Assembly: GCA_006969625.1 (NCBI GenBank)
Contig: CP030885.1
Location: 3,607,430-3,671,429, forward strand
Direction of reading: 5' to 3'
DNA: 64,000 bases
Source of the DNA: Rhodospirillaceae bacterium
Lineage (GTDB): Bacteria; Pseudomonadota; Alphaproteobacteria; Kiloniellales; DSM-21159
The translations under genes and the position numbers were made by a program. The notes under the pieces were generated by a model. That model was given only the letters and a program-made list of their open reading frames with translations, had not been told where the DNA came from and did not search any database. Below are positions 1 to 11,636 of the stretch, piece after piece. How positions within the stretch are numbered: position 1 is the stretch's first letter; each line of letters starts with the position of its first letter.

Positions 1-1264
1 GGGTGGCGCCCTTGACCGCCGGGCCGACCTTGCCGTCCTCGATCAGATAGGCCTCGGTGCAGGAGAAGGTGAACTTACCGCTGGTGATGTCGACCTGGCC
101 GCCGCCGAAGCTGACGGCGTAGAGCCCCTTCTTGACGCTCGCCAGGATCTCGCCGGGATCGGTGTCGCCGCCCTGCATGACCGTGTTGGTCATGCGCGGC
201 ATGGGGATGTGCGCGTAGGACTGGCGCCGGCCGTTGCCGGTCGGGGCCATGCCCATCAGCCGGGCGTTCTGGCGATCCTGCATGTAGCCGACCAGCCTGC
301 CGTCCTCGATCAGCACGGTGCGTTCGCTCGGCGTGCCTTCGTCGTCGACGGTCAGCGAACCGCGCCGGTCGGGCAAGGTGCCGTCGTCGACCACGGTGAC
401 GCCGGGCGCGGCCACCCGCTCGCCCATCAGGCCGGCGAAGGCGGAGGTCTTCTTGCGGTTGAAGTCGCCCTCCAGACCGTGGCCGACGGCCTCGTGCAGC
501 AGGATGCCGGGCCAGCCGGAGCCGAGCACCACGGGCATCTCGCCGGCCGGCGCGTCGATCGAGCCGAGGTTCACCTCGGCCTGGCGGATCGCCTCGTCGG
601 CGGCCGCCCGCCAGGTCTCGGGTGCGACCAGGCCATCGTAGCCGACGCGCCCGCCGGTGCCATAGGAGCCGGTCTCCATCCGCCCGTCCTGCTCCATCAC
701 CACGGCGACGTTCAGGCGCACCAGCGGGCGAATATCGGCGCGCCGCTCGCCGCCGGCGCGCAGGATCTGCACCGCCTGCCAGGAGCCGGCGAGCGAGACG
801 GTGACCTGGCGCACGCGGCCGTCCTTGGCGCGCAGGTAGGCGTCGATCTCGCCGAGCAGCTTCACCTTGGCCTCGAAGCCGAGTGCGTTCAGCGGGTTGT
901 CGGGCGTGTAGAGCTGGCGGTTGGTGTTGCTGGGGGCGTCGCTCATGGTCCCGCCACGGCCGGACTGCACCGTCTTGACCGTCTCGGCCGCGCGCTTGAC
1001 CGCCTCGTCGGTCAGCTCGCTGGCATGGGCGTAGCCGGCCGTCTCGCCCACCACGCCGCGCAGGCCGAAGCCCTGGTCGATGTCGAAGCTGGCGGACTTC
1101 AGCCGGCCGTCGTCGAAGGCCAGCGCCTCCGACTGGCGGTACTCAAGGAACAGCTCGCCGTCGTCGGCCCTGCCGAGCGCGTCGTCGACGATGCCTTCCA
1201 GCTTCGTGCGGTCGAGGCCGGCGCGGGCGTAGAACAGCTCGTCGGTTTCGGCGAGGTGGGACAT
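1..1264 (-). CDS. tldD: TldD metalloprotease, 3' end outside window
   Basis: TldD of the TldD/TldE (PmbA) heterodimeric zinc protease, which degrades unfolded peptides and matures some RiPPs in the cytoplasm. About 421 residues are present; family members run to about 475, so the C-terminus lies beyond base 1. The metal-binding helix HEAVGH (HExxxH) is at about residue 257, with the family's glycine-rich GSGWPGILLHEAVGHGLEGD context. The start is the ATG at 1264 (MSHLAETDEL). It is divergent from the DUF3422 gene. tldD just upstream of the cox operon is a common alphaproteobacterial arrangement. Identification is secure; only the missing end is unseen. Confidence 0.95.
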   Translation of the reverse strand, partial: MSHLAETDELFYARAGLDRTKLEGIVDDALGRADDGELFLEYRQSEALAFDDGRLKSASFDIDQGFGLRGVVGETAGYAHASELTDEAVKRAAETVKTVQSGRGGTMSDAPSNTNRQLYTPDNPLNALGFEAKVKLLGEIDAYLRAKDGRVRQVTVSLAGSWQAVQILRAGGERRADIRPLVRLNVAVVMEQDGRMETGSYGTGGRVGYDGLVAPETWRAAADEAIRQAEVNLGSIDAPAGEMPVVLGSGWPGILLHEAVGHGLEGDFNRKKTSAFAGLMGERVAAPGVTVVDDGTLPDRRGSLTVDDEGTPSERTVLIEDGRLVGYMQDRQNARLMGMAPTGNGRRQSYAHIPMPRMTNTVMQGGDTDPGEILASVKKGLYAVSFGGGQVDITSGKFTFSCTEAYLIEDGKVGPAVKGAT

Positions 1265-1448
1265 GGGGCTGCCTGCTCCTTGAGGGTCGGGAAGGTCGAA
1301 ACTTGGAAGTCTCGGGGGCAATCTGGGCGTTTCGCCGGCTCGCGCCTTAATGTAGAGCCTAGGTGACGCGAATGCAGGGGGGCACGCATGCCGTCCTGCA
1401 CTCACCGGTGCGGCCAGCCAGTTGGACCAGAGGGAAGCGAGTGCCGAG

Positions 1449-2771
1449 ATGCCTGTGGGCCTGACCGACCACGCCTGGCGCGACCAGCTCACGCGCGAGG
1501 TCCACGCGCGGCCCTTCGCGCACCTGGAGCCGAGCGAGCGGGTCACCCACATCGCGCTCTATACAGGCGAGGGCGGGCTGGAGGCCGAGCGCGCCCATGT
1601 CGGCGAGCTGTGCCGGCGCTACGGCAAGCCGCCGCCGGCCGACGGCGCCAACTTCCACATGGTCAACCTGGGCGACTTCCGGCTGCGCTGGGAGCGGCAC
1701 ACGGAGTTCGCCACCGTCGCCTTCTACGCCCGCGAGGCGGCGCCGCTGCGCGACGACGGCAAGCTCGACCGCTTCGCCCACATGCCGATCGAGCGGGTTC
1801 CGCGCGACTGGCTGGCCGGGCTACCCGGAGAGTTGCTGGTCGGCCTGCACCTGGAACTGGAGGCACGCGACGCGCCGGAGCTGGAGCAGGACCCCGAGAC
1901 GATCGCCGGCCTGATGCAGGTCGAGAACTTCGCCGGGGCCCAGGTCTCCGGCGGGGCCGCAGTGGTCTGGATGAACTTCTGGGTCGGCGCCGACGGCTTC
2001 GGCCGGGTGCTGGTCCGCGACATGGAGTTGCGGCCGCGCCAGGCCGGACGGCTGGTCCAGCGCCTGTGCGAGATCGAGACCTACCGCATGATGGCGTTGC
2101 TGGCGCTGCCGCTGGCACGCCGGCACGGCGGCGAGATCTCCGCCCTGGGCGAGCGGCTGCGCGCGATCATCGAGGAGATGAGCCGGAACGAAGGCGTCGA
2201 GAGCGAGCAGCGCCTGCTCGGCGAGTTGACAGACGTCTCGGCGACGATCGAGCGGATCTCGGCCGAGACCAACTATCGCTTTTCCGCTGCGCGCGCCTAC
2301 CACGCGCTGGTGCAGCGCCGCATCGCCGAACTGCGCGAGGCGCGCACGGAGGGCTTCCAGACCTTCCAGGAGTTCATGGACCGGCGTCTGACCCCGGCGA
2401 TCCGCACCTGCGAATCCACCCAGGACCGCCTGGACGCCCTCTCGGGCCGGGTGGCGCGCGCCGGCCAGTTGCTGCGCACCCGCGTCGACGTCACCCTGGA
2501 GGCGCAGAACCGCGACCTGCTGGAGTCGATGAACCGCCGCGCCAAGCTGCAGCTCCGCCTGCAGGAAACGGTCGAGGGGCTCTCGGTGGCGGCGATCAGC
2601 TACTACCTAGTCTCGCTGATCGGCTACCTGGCGAAGGGTAGCAGATCCTTCGGCCTGCCGCTGACGCCGGACCAGATCACGGCGATCTCCATCCCCGTCG
2701 TGGTCGCACTGATCTGGATGGGCATGCGCAAGGTGCGCAAGTCGCTGCGCCGGGGCCGCTCGGCCGACTGA
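1449..2771 (+). CDS. DUF3422 family membrane-anchored protein
   Basis: A 440-residue protein of the DUF3422 family, function unknown. The N-terminus has the family hallmark REVHARPF (about residues 15-22). The middle is charged and helical, with likely coiled-coil stretches. The C-terminus carries two hydrophobic segments, one around YYLVSLIGYL and one around IPVVVALIWMGM, followed by a basic tail, which suggests an inner-membrane hairpin with a large soluble domain. I prefer the ATG at 1449 (MPVGLTDHAW), preceded by AGGGA 13 nt upstream. A TTG at 1422 would add nine residues but has no visible ribosome site. Family assignment comes from sequence resemblance; no function is proposed. Confidence 0.85.
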   Translation: MPVGLTDHAWRDQLTREVHARPFAHLEPSERVTHIALYTGEGGLEAERAHVGELCRRYGKPPPADGANFHMVNLGDFRLRWERHTEFATVAFYAREAAPLRDDGKLDRFAHMPIERVPRDWLAGLPGELLVGLHLELEARDAPELEQDPETIAGLMQVENFAGAQVSGGAAVVWMNFWVGADGFGRVLVRDMELRPRQAGRLVQRLCEIETYRMMALLALPLARRHGGEISALGERLRAIIEEMSRNEGVESEQRLLGELTDVSATIERISAETNYRFSAARAYHALVQRRIAELREARTEGFQTFQEFMDRRLTPAIRTCESTQDRLDALSGRVARAGQLLRTRVDVTLEAQNRDLLESMNRRAKLQLRLQETVEGLSVAAISYYLVSLIGYLAKGSRSFGLPLTPDQITAISIPVVVALIWMGMRKVRKSLRRGRSAD

Positions 2772-2778
2772 GCGATGC

Positions 2779-2799
2779 GGCGCCGGATCGGGCGGCGCC
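2779..2799 (+). terminator. GC-rich hairpin after the DUF3422 gene
   Basis: Inverted repeat GGCGCCG (2779-2785) and CGGCGCC (2793-2799) with a 7-nt loop, starting 8 nt after the stop of the DUF3422 gene. No T-run follows, so it is at best a weak or Rho-assisted terminator. Together with the promoter candidate at 2943 it accounts for what I can see in the gap 2772-3102. Confidence 0.35.
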
Positions 2800-2942
2800 C
2801 GCCGAGGAAAATCCAGCCCTGCCAAATGCTTGCGTCAAATTGCCGCAATCGAATATGTTCCGATCGTTTGCCCACCTGCAAGCGGCGCGGAAGCGCCGGA
2901 AGCCGCGGAATTCCGGTGCCAGTTTGACGCACGCGTAACGCC

Positions 2943-2971
2943 TTGTTGCCTCACGGCGCTTGGTCTAGGTT
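2943..2971 (+). promoter_or_regulatory. Candidate sigma-70 promoter of the cox operon
   Basis: TTGTTG (2943-2948), a 17-nt spacer, and TAGGTT (2966-2971), about 130 nt before the ctaC start. Both hexamers are imperfect, but the spacing is optimal and the gap upstream holds no gene. Pattern match only. Confidence 0.35.
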
Positions 2972-3102
2972 CCGCCGCATTCGGAGCGCCGTGCGCCTGC
3001 AGCCGCGTGCCGGCGAACCGTACCAGAAGCAAGAGTGCGGCCCTCCGCCGTCGCAGCCACGTTTCGGCGAAGCCGGCCGCCCAGAGGGGCAGACAGACGA
3101 CG

Positions 3103-5647
<2,545 letters not shown>

Positions 5648-5679
5648 CGCCGGGCGCCTCGAAGGGGTCCGAAGTAGCG

Positions 5680-5711
5680 CCGTCCGCTGCCGTAATCCCG
5701 GCGGCGGACGG
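5680..5711 (+). terminator. Stem-loop between ctaD and ctaB
   Basis: CCGTCCGC (5680-5687) pairs with GCGGACGG (5704-5711), extended inside by GCCG (5689-5692) with CGGC (5699-5702), around a TAATCC loop. No T-tract follows. It sits in the 130-nt gap between ctaD and ctaB. It could be a partial terminator or an RNA-stabilising element that lets subunits I and II be made in excess of the assembly factors. Role inferred. Confidence 0.4.
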
Positions 5712-5777
5712 TCAGCGCTAGGTCGCCTGCGGCGGCCGCCGCCAATAACGGGTTTGCAGAGCCACAGGGTCGACAGC

Positions 5778-6761
5778 GTGAGCGACAGCGTCTTCCAGTC
5801 CAACGGCATCGCCGCGGCCGCCTCCGCCGGCCGGCTCGGCGCCGGGGCGCGCGAGCAGGTCAAGGACTACGTCGCCCTGCTCAAGCCGCGGGTGATGACC
5901 CTGGTCGTCTTCAGCGGCATCGCCGGACTGGTCGTCGCGCCCGGCAGCCTGCACCCGGTGCTGGCGGCGGTGGCGATCCTGTGCATCGCCGTCTCCGCCG
6001 GCGCGGCCGGCGCCATCAACATGTGGTACGACCGCGACATCGACGCGGTGATGGCGCGCACCAAGCGGCGCCCGATCCCGATGGGCCGGGTCGAGCCGGC
6101 CGAGGCGCTGGCCTTCGGCGTCGTCCTCTCGATCCTGCCGGTGATGCTGATGGGGCTGGCGGTGAACTGGACGGCCGCCGCGCTGCTGGCGCTGGCCACC
6201 CTTTTCTATGTCTTCGTCTACACCGTCTGGCTGAAGCGGCGCACGCCGCAGAACATCGTCATCGGCGGCGCCGCCGGGGCCTTCCCGCCGATGATCGGCT
6301 GGGCGGCGGTGACGGGTTCGGTCGATCCCGGCGCCATCCTGCTGTTCTCGCTGATCTTCATGTGGACGCCGCCGCACTTCTGGGCGTTGTCGCTCTATCG
6401 TTGCGAGGACTACGCCAAGGTCGGCGTGCCGATGTTGCCGGTGGTGGCGGGCAAGGCGGCGACCAAGCGGCAGATGCTGCTCTACACCCTGTTGCTGCTG
6501 CCGCTGGCGGTGGCGCCGACGCTGATGGGCATCGCCGGTTGGCTCTACGGCATCGCCGCGGCGGGGCTGGGCCTGCTCTTCGTCGTCCATGCGCTGCGCG
6601 TGTTGCGCGCGTCCGAGGCGGAGGGTGCCGACCATCTGCCGGCCAAGCGGATGTTCAAGTTCTCGCTGACCTACCTCTTCGGCCTGTTCGGGCTGATGAT
6701 GCTCGACCGCGCACCGGGCCTGTGGACGCTGGCCGCACCGCTGCTCGGGCTGGAGGGGTGA
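5778..6761 (+). CDS. ctaB: Protohaem IX farnesyltransferase (haem O synthase)
   Basis: Membrane prenyltransferase of the UbiA superfamily that adds a farnesyl group to haem B to make haem O, the precursor of haem A for the oxidase encoded upstream. The first Asp-rich motif is intact (NMWYDRDIDAVMARTKRRP, with NxxxDxxxD), and the second region HFWALSLYRCEDYAKVGVPM is also present. About nine membrane helices. I chose the GTG at 5778 (VSDSVFQSNG), preceded by AGGG at good spacing. An in-frame TTG at 5754 lies further up without a clear site. The product is 327 residues. Haem A synthase (ctaA/cox15) is not in this window. Confidence 0.95.
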   Translation: MSDSVFQSNGIAAAASAGRLGAGAREQVKDYVALLKPRVMTLVVFSGIAGLVVAPGSLHPVLAAVAILCIAVSAGAAGAINMWYDRDIDAVMARTKRRPIPMGRVEPAEALAFGVVLSILPVMLMGLAVNWTAAALLALATLFYVFVYTVWLKRRTPQNIVIGGAAGAFPPMIGWAAVTGSVDPGAILLFSLIFMWTPPHFWALSLYRCEDYAKVGVPMLPVVAGKAATKRQMLLYTLLLLPLAVAPTLMGIAGWLYGIAAAGLGLLFVVHALRVLRASEAEGADHLPAKRMFKFSLTYLFGLFGLMMLDRAPGLWTLAAPLLGLEG

Positions 6762-6766
6762 GCGCG

Positions 6767-6904
6767 ATGGCCGAAGGGCGCCGCCGGCCGGGCGACAGCG
6801 AGGTGCATCGCCGCAAGCGCGGCAAGAACGTCGCGCTGGCGCTGGCGCTGGTGGCCTTCATCGTGATCGTCTACTTCGTGGCGATCGTGCGCATGGGCGG
6901 CTAA
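6767..6904 (+). CDS. CoxF-like small membrane protein
   Basis: A 45-residue peptide: a basic N-terminal half (EGRRRPGDSEVHRRKRGKN) followed by one hydrophobic helix (VALALALVAFIVIVYFVAIV). Its start lies 6 nt after the ctaB stop and it ends 22 nt before ctaG. A single-span peptide in exactly this slot is found in many alphaproteobacterial cox operons and is called CoxF or an oxidase assembly peptide. No conserved catalytic residue is visible. Assignment rests on size, topology and position. Confidence 0.7.
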   Translation: MAEGRRRPGDSEVHRRKRGKNVALALALVAFIVIVYFVAIVRMGG

Positions 6905-6926
6905 GGGCGAGAGGAGGATCCGAGGC

Positions 6927-7568
6927 ATGAGCGAACGGCAGGCCCCGACCGCGAACGCCGGCAAGAACGCTCGCGTAGCCGTGCTGCTGGTGAGCCTGGT
7001 GTTCGGCATGGTCGGCCTGTCCTTCGCCGCCGTGCCGCTCTACGACCTCTTCTGCCGGGTGACCGGCTTCGGCGGCACCACCCAGGTGGCCGAGGCGATG
7101 CCGGAAGCGCGCGGCAGCACCAAGGTGACCGTGCGCTTCGATGCCATGGTCGACGAGAAGCTTCCCTGGCGGTTCGGGCCCGAGGCCCGCGCGGTGACCC
7201 TGAAGCCGGGCGAGCCCGGACTGCTGTTCTACACCGCCGAGAACCTGGCCGAGACGCCGACCGTCGGCACCGCCGTGTTCAACGTGACCCCGGCCAAGGC
7301 GGGGCAGTACTTCCACAAGGTGCAGTGCTTCTGCTTCGAAGAGCAGGAGCTGGCCGCCGGCGAATCCGTGCGCATGGGAGTCAGCTTCTACGTCGATCCG
7401 GAGATCGAGAACGACCCGGCGACGGCCGGCCTGCACACCATCACCCTGTCCTACACCTTCTTCCGCGACCTGGACGACTGGGAGCGCCAGCTCGAGCGCG
7501 ACGCCCAGCTCAGCGAGCTTCCCGCCGCTTCGAGCGCGGCGCCGAACCAGGCCTTGCAGACCAACTAG
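6927..7568 (+). CDS. ctaG: Cytochrome c oxidase assembly protein CtaG/Cox11
   Basis: Cox11-type copper chaperone that delivers copper to the CuB site of subunit I. A single N-terminal membrane anchor (VAVLLVSLVFGMVGLSFAAV) is followed by YDLFCRVTGFGGTTQ, typical of the family, and by the copper-binding motif KVQCFCFEEQ. The periplasmic domain ends in a normal immunoglobulin-like fold region. Length is 213 residues, as usual. The stop codon is part of a CTAG tetramer (7565-7568). Ribosome site GAGAGGAGG upstream of the ATG at 6927. Confidence 0.96.
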   Translation: MSERQAPTANAGKNARVAVLLVSLVFGMVGLSFAAVPLYDLFCRVTGFGGTTQVAEAMPEARGSTKVTVRFDAMVDEKLPWRFGPEARAVTLKPGEPGLLFYTAENLAETPTVGTAVFNVTPAKAGQYFHKVQCFCFEEQELAAGESVRMGVSFYVDPEIENDPATAGLHTITLSYTFFRDLDDWERQLERDAQLSELPAASSAAPNQALQTN

Positions 7569-7641
7569 ACTTGCGGCAAGACAAGGCCGCAGCCGCAAGC
7601 CGCCGGCGCCGCCGGCCGGCGCAGAGCCCGAGAGACGACGC

Positions 7642-8475
7642 ATGAGCGACCACGCGAAGCCGAACCATCCCTACCACCTCGTCGACCCCAGTCCCTGGCC
7701 GTTGATCGGCGCCTTCTCCGGCGGCGTGCTGGCGGTCGGCCTGGTGCTGCTGATGCACGACGTCACCGTCTGGCTGGTGCCCATCGGCGTCCTGATGGTG
7801 CTGATCACCATGTTCGGGTGGTGGCGCGAGGTGATCCTGGAGGCCACCTTCCGCAAGCTGCACACGCCGGTCGTGCAGCTCGGCCTGCGCTACGGCATGC
7901 TGCTGTTCATCGCCTCGGAGGTGATGTTCTTCGCCGCCTTCTTCTGGGCCTACTTCGACCCGGCGCTCTTCCCCGACGAGGCGCAGCAGGTGACCCGCAC
8001 CGAGGTGCTGGGCGGCGTCTGGCCACCGGAGGGGATGACCACCTTCGCCCCCTTCGGCCTGCCGTTCCTGAACACCCTGATCCTGCTGCTGTCGGGCTGC
8101 ACCGTCACCTGGGCGCACCATGCCCTGCGCGAGGGCGATCGCCGCTCGACGCTGCTGGGCCTGGGCCTGACGGTCTTCCTCGGCGTCTGTTTCACGGCGC
8201 TGCAGGCCTACGAGTACAGCCACGCCGCCTTCGGCTTCACCGACGACGTCTATACCAGCGCCTTTTTCATGGCGACCGGCTTCCACGGCTTCCACGTCAT
8301 CGTCGGCACGCTGTTCCTGACCGTGTGCTGGTACCGCGCCTATGCCGGCCACTTCACCAAGGACCATCACTTCGGCTTCGAGGCGGCGGCCTGGTACTGG
8401 CACTTCGTCGACGTGGTCTGGCTGTTCCTCTTCGTCTGCATCTACTGGTGGGGCGTCGGCCCGGTGACCATCTGA
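7642..8475 (+). CDS. ctaE: Cytochrome c oxidase subunit III
   Basis: Subunit III (277 residues), a seven-helix membrane protein that stabilises the oxidase and its proton uptake path. Family signatures are KPNHPYHLVDPSPWP at the N-terminus, GFHGFHVIVGTLFL, and the C-terminal YWHFVDVVWLFLFVCIYWWG. It lies 73 nt after ctaG in the same operon. No unusual features. Confidence 0.97.
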   Translation: MSDHAKPNHPYHLVDPSPWPLIGAFSGGVLAVGLVLLMHDVTVWLVPIGVLMVLITMFGWWREVILEATFRKLHTPVVQLGLRYGMLLFIASEVMFFAAFFWAYFDPALFPDEAQQVTRTEVLGGVWPPEGMTTFAPFGLPFLNTLILLLSGCTVTWAHHALREGDRRSTLLGLGLTVFLGVCFTALQAYEYSHAAFGFTDDVYTSAFFMATGFHGFHVIVGTLFLTVCWYRAYAGHFTKDHHFGFEAAAWYWHFVDVVWLFLFVCIYWWGVGPVTI

Positions 8476-8507
8476 CGGGGGAACCCCGGCTCCAGCGAGG
8501 AGGGCAC

Positions 8508-8915
8508 GTGCCCGCTCCCGCGAACCGGTCTTCGGACAGTCACCGGCCGCCCCGGGTCTCGCCCTGGGCGGCCGGCCTGTCTTGTAGCTGCCCGCAGTGC
8601 GGCCGGGGCCGCCTGTTCGCCGGCTTCCTGACGGTGGCCGAGCGCTGCGGGGTCTGCGGCGCTGACCTGCGCCAGGCCGACAGCGGCGACGGCCCGGCTG
8701 TCTTCGTCATCTTCGTGCTCGGCGCGCTGGTGGTGCCGCTCGCCCTTTGGGTGGAGAACGCTTTCGCGCCGCCCGACTGGCTGCATGCGCTGCTCTGGCC
8801 GCTGGTTATCCTGGGCGCCACCCTGGCGCTGCTGCGTCCCTTCAAGGCGACGCTGATCGCCCTGCAGTACCGCCACAAGGCCAGCGACAGCGGCACCCGG
8901 CAGTACGACGATTAG
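8508..8915 (+). CDS. DUF983 family zinc-ribbon membrane protein
   Basis: A 135-residue protein starting at the GTG at 8508, with GAGGAGGG a few bases upstream. It has a short CPQCGRGRLF...CGVCGADL zinc ribbon (two CxxC pairs) and then two hydrophobic helices, the pattern of DUF983. Members of this family commonly lie between coxC/ctaE and SURF1 in alphaproteobacteria, as here, so a role in oxidase biogenesis is likely but unproven. It is followed after 4 nt by the SURF1 gene, which implies translational coupling. Confidence 0.85.
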   Translation: MPAPANRSSDSHRPPRVSPWAAGLSCSCPQCGRGRLFAGFLTVAERCGVCGADLRQADSGDGPAVFVIFVLGALVVPLALWVENAFAPPDWLHALLWPLVILGATLALLRPFKATLIALQYRHKASDSGTRQYDD

Positions 8916-8919
8916 ACGC

Positions 8920-9639
8920 ATGACGACCAGACGCGTCTTCCGCCCGCGCCCGCTGCCGAGCCTGCTGACCGCGCTCATGGTCGCGGTGCTGGCCGGCCTC
9001 GGCGTCTGGCAGCTCGACCGGCTGGCCTGGAAGCAGGACCTGATCGCCCAGCTCGAAGCGCGCACTCAGGCGCCGCCCATCGGCCTTTCCGAGGCGTTGC
9101 AGGAGCCCGAAGCGGCGCAGTTCCGCCGGGTGCGCGTCACCGGCCGTTGGCTGCACGCGCGCGAACTGTACAGGGTGGCGCGCACCTACCGGGGTCAGCC
9201 GGGGCTGCATGTGGTGACGCCCCTCAGGCTGTCGGACGGGCGCAGCCTGCTGGTCGACCGCGGCTGGGTTCCGCTCGACCTGCGCGACCCGGCCCGCCGC
9301 TCAGAGGGCAGTCCGCAGGGCCCGGTCACCCTGCTCGGCCACCTGCGCTTCGGCGGCTGGGACGGCCGCGACTTCCTGCGGCCGGAAAACGACCCGGCGG
9401 CCAACGAATGGCTCTACATGGACCTGGAGGCGATGACCGCGACGGCCGGGCTGGAGGCGCCGATCACCGCCTTCTACCTGGCGGCGGCGGCCGACCAGCA
9501 CGCCGGCCGCTATCCGCTCGGCGGGCGCACCGAGGCGACGCTGCCGAACAATCACCTGCAGTACGCCATCACCTGGTTCACCCTGGCCCTGGCGGCGGTA
9601 GTAGTTTTCGTGCTGTCGCAGCGGCGACGGGTGGATTAG
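8920..9639 (+). CDS. SURF1 family oxidase assembly protein
   Basis: SURF1/Shy1-type factor (239 residues) that helps insert haem a into subunit I. Two membrane helices bracket a periplasmic domain: an N-terminal one ending in GVWQLDRLAWKQDLI, the classic SURF1 motif, and a C-terminal one (HLQYAITWFTLALAAVVVFV). Also present are LLVDRGWVP and the terminal NNHLQYA pattern. The ATG is 4 nt after the DUF983 stop. It is the last gene of the plus-strand oxidase operon; the next gene converges on it. Confidence 0.94.
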   Translation: MTTRRVFRPRPLPSLLTALMVAVLAGLGVWQLDRLAWKQDLIAQLEARTQAPPIGLSEALQEPEAAQFRRVRVTGRWLHARELYRVARTYRGQPGLHVVTPLRLSDGRSLLVDRGWVPLDLRDPARRSEGSPQGPVTLLGHLRFGGWDGRDFLRPENDPAANEWLYMDLEAMTATAGLEAPITAFYLAAAADQHAGRYPLGGRTEATLPNNHLQYAITWFTLALAAVVVFVLSQRRRVD

Positions 9640-9672
9640 GTCGGGGAAGGCTTGGGGGAAGGCGCCGTCGGA

Positions 9673-10581
9673 CTACCGCGTCGGGACCGGCTTATCGCCG
9701 CTGTAGTCGTAGAAGCCGCGGCCGGCCTTGCGGCCGAGCCAGCCGGCCTCGACGTACTTCACCAGCAGCGGGCAGGGGCGGTACTTGGAGTCCGCCAGCC
9801 CCTCGTAGAGCACGTGCATCACCGACAGGCAGGTGTCGAGGCCGATGAAGTCGGCCAGCTCCAGCGGGCCCATCGGGTGATTGGCGCCCAGCCGCATGGC
9901 CGTGTCGATCGCCTCGACGGTGCCGACGCCCTCGTAGAGCGTGTAGACCGCCTCGTTGATCATCGGCAGTAGGATGCGGTTGACGATGAAGGCGGGGAAG
10001 TCCTCGGCGGCGACCGGCGTCTTGCCGAGCGACTCCGTGACCTGGCGGACGAGCTGGAAGCAGGGCTCGGCGGTGGCGATGCCGCGGATCAGCTCGACGA
10101 GCTGCATCAGCGGGACCGGGTTCATGAAGTGCATCCCCATGAAGCGCTCGGGCCGGTCCGTGGTCGCCGCCAGGCGGGTGATCGAGATGGACGAGGTGTT
10201 CGAGCAGATCAGCGCCTCGGGCTTCAGCAGCGGGCAGAGGTCGGCGAGGATCCGGCGCTTGACCTCCTCGTTCTCGGTCGCCGCCTCGATGACCAGCTCG
10301 CAGTCTTCGAACAGGCCCATCCCGGTGCCGGTTTTGATGCGCCCCAGCGCGCTGTCGCGGTCGGCCTCGGAGATGCGCTCCTTCTTGACCTGACGGTCCA
10401 TGTTCTGGGCGATGCCGGCCATGGACTTCTCGAGCGCCGCCTCGGCGATGTCCTGCAGCCGCACGTCGTAGCCGGACAGCGAGCAGACGTGAGCGATGCC
10501 GCTGCCCATCTGGCCGGCGCCGATGACGCCGATGGTCTGGATGCGCTCGGGGTAGACGGGCGCGTTGGCGGTGTCGGACAT
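9673..10581 (-). CDS. hbd: 3-hydroxyacyl-CoA (3-hydroxybutyryl-CoA) dehydrogenase
   Basis: NAD-dependent dehydrogenase (302 residues) that interconverts 3-hydroxybutyryl-CoA and acetoacetyl-CoA, used in fatty acid or polyhydroxybutyrate metabolism. The N-terminal Rossmann motif is [12 protein letters not shown]. The catalytic His is in [12 protein letters not shown], with the partner Glu in [12 protein letters not shown]. The C-terminal dimerisation domain has [14 protein letters not shown] [14 protein letters not shown] and ends in GRGFYDY. It follows etfBA in the same direction (58 nt after etfA), consistent with beta-oxidation electrons passing to ETF. Confidence 0.94.
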   Translation of the reverse strand: MSDTANAPVYPERIQTIGVIGAGQMGSGIAHVCSLSGYDVRLQDIAEAALEKSMAGIAQNMDRQVKKERISEADRDSALGRIKTGTGMGLFEDCELVIEAATENEEVKRRILADLCPLLKPEALICSNTSSISITRLAATTDRPERFMGMHFMNPVPLMQLVELIRGIATAEPCFQLVRQVTESLGKTPVAAEDFPAFIVNRILLPMINEAVYTLYEGVGTVEAIDTAMRLGANHPMGPLELADFIGLDTCLSVMHVLYEGLADSKYRPCPLLVKYVEAGWLGRKAGRGFYDYSGDKPVPTR

Positions 10582-10639
10582 CGAGGTTCCTGATTCGGGT
10601 CGGTTGGTGTGCGATAGGCAGCGCCGGCGGGGCCGGCGC

Positions 10640-11587
10640 CTACTTGTCGAGCTCGGACTCCAGTTCGGGCACGGCGGCGAAGAGGTCGGCGACCAGGCCG
10701 TAGTCGGCGACCTGGAAGATCGGCGCCTCCTCGTCCTTGTTGATCGCCACGATCACCTTGGAATCCTTCATGCCGGCCAGGTGCTGGATGGCGCCCGAGA
10801 TGCCGACGGCGATGTAGAGGTCCGGGGCGACCACCTTGCCGGTCTGGCCGACCTGGTAGTCGTTCGGCACGAAGCCGGCGTCGACCGCTGCGCGGCTGGC
10901 GCCGACCGCGGCGCCCAGCTTGTCGGCGACCTTCTCCAGCATGGCGAAGTTGTCGCCGCTCTGCATGCCGCGGCCGCCGGAGATGACGACGCTGGCGCTG
11001 GTCAGCTCCGGCCGCTCGGACTTGGTCAACTCCTCGCCCAAGAAGGCCGAGAGGCCCGGATCCTCGGCCGGCTCGACGCTGGCGATCTCGGCGCTGCCGC
11101 CCTCGGCCGGCGCGGCGTCGAAGGCGGTGCCGCGGACCGAGACGAAGACGATCTTGTCGCCGGTCTGTACGGTGGCCAGGGCGTTGCCGGCGTAGATCGG
11201 CCGCACGAAGGTGTCGGTGCCCTCGACCGCGACGATGTCGGAGATCATCTGCATGTCGCAGAGCGCGGCGGCGCGCGGCAGCACGTTCTTGCCGAAGGTC
11301 GAGTGGCCGACGACGACGTGGCTATAGTCGCCGGCCAGCTTGGCGATCAGCGGCGCTACCGCTTCGGCCAGGCCGTGCGCGTAGGCGGCGTGTTCGGCCT
11401 TCAGCACCTTGGCGACGCCGGCGATCCGCGCCGCCTCGGCAGCGGCGCCGTCGCAGGACTCGCCGGCGACCAGGACATGGATGTCTCCGGCACCCTGGTC
11501 CGCCAGCTCCTTGGCGGCGGCGACGGCGTTCAGCACCGGGCCCTTCAGCCCCTCGTTGTTGTTCTCGGCGACGACCAGGATGGCCAT
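10640..11587 (-). CDS. etfA: Electron transfer flavoprotein alpha subunit
   Basis: Alpha subunit of ETF, which carries FAD and passes electrons from acyl-CoA dehydrogenases to ETF-ubiquinone oxidoreductase. The 315-residue protein begins [10 protein letters not shown]. The C-terminal FAD domain is intact: [57 protein letters not shown] and [13 protein letters not shown]. The ATG at 11587 matches family starts; an upstream extension of seven codons is unlikely. It lies 49 nt after etfB. No ETF-QO gene is seen in the window. Confidence 0.97.
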   Translation of the reverse strand: MAILVVAENNNEGLKGPVLNAVAAAKELADQGAGDIHVLVAGESCDGAAAEAARIAGVAKVLKAEHAAYAHGLAEAVAPLIAKLAGDYSHVVVGHSTFGKNVLPRAAALCDMQMISDIVAVEGTDTFVRPIYAGNALATVQTGDKIVFVSVRGTAFDAAPAEGGSAEIASVEPAEDPGLSAFLGEELTKSERPELTSASVVISGGRGMQSGDNFAMLEKVADKLGAAVGASRAAVDAGFVPNDYQVGQTGKVVAPDLYIAVGISGAIQHLAGMKDSKVIVAINKDEEAPIFQVADYGLVADLFAAVPELESELDK

Positions 11588-11636
11588 TGTCCGACGCTCC
11601 CTTCGCAAATCCTCCGCCGTTGCGGCGGGCTGTCCC

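Noticed and set aside
209..1366. Long plus-strand frame opposite tldD
   Set aside because: It mirrors the tldD codons, has Arg/His/Gly-rich composition and no domain; tldD with its HEAVGH motif is clearly the real gene.
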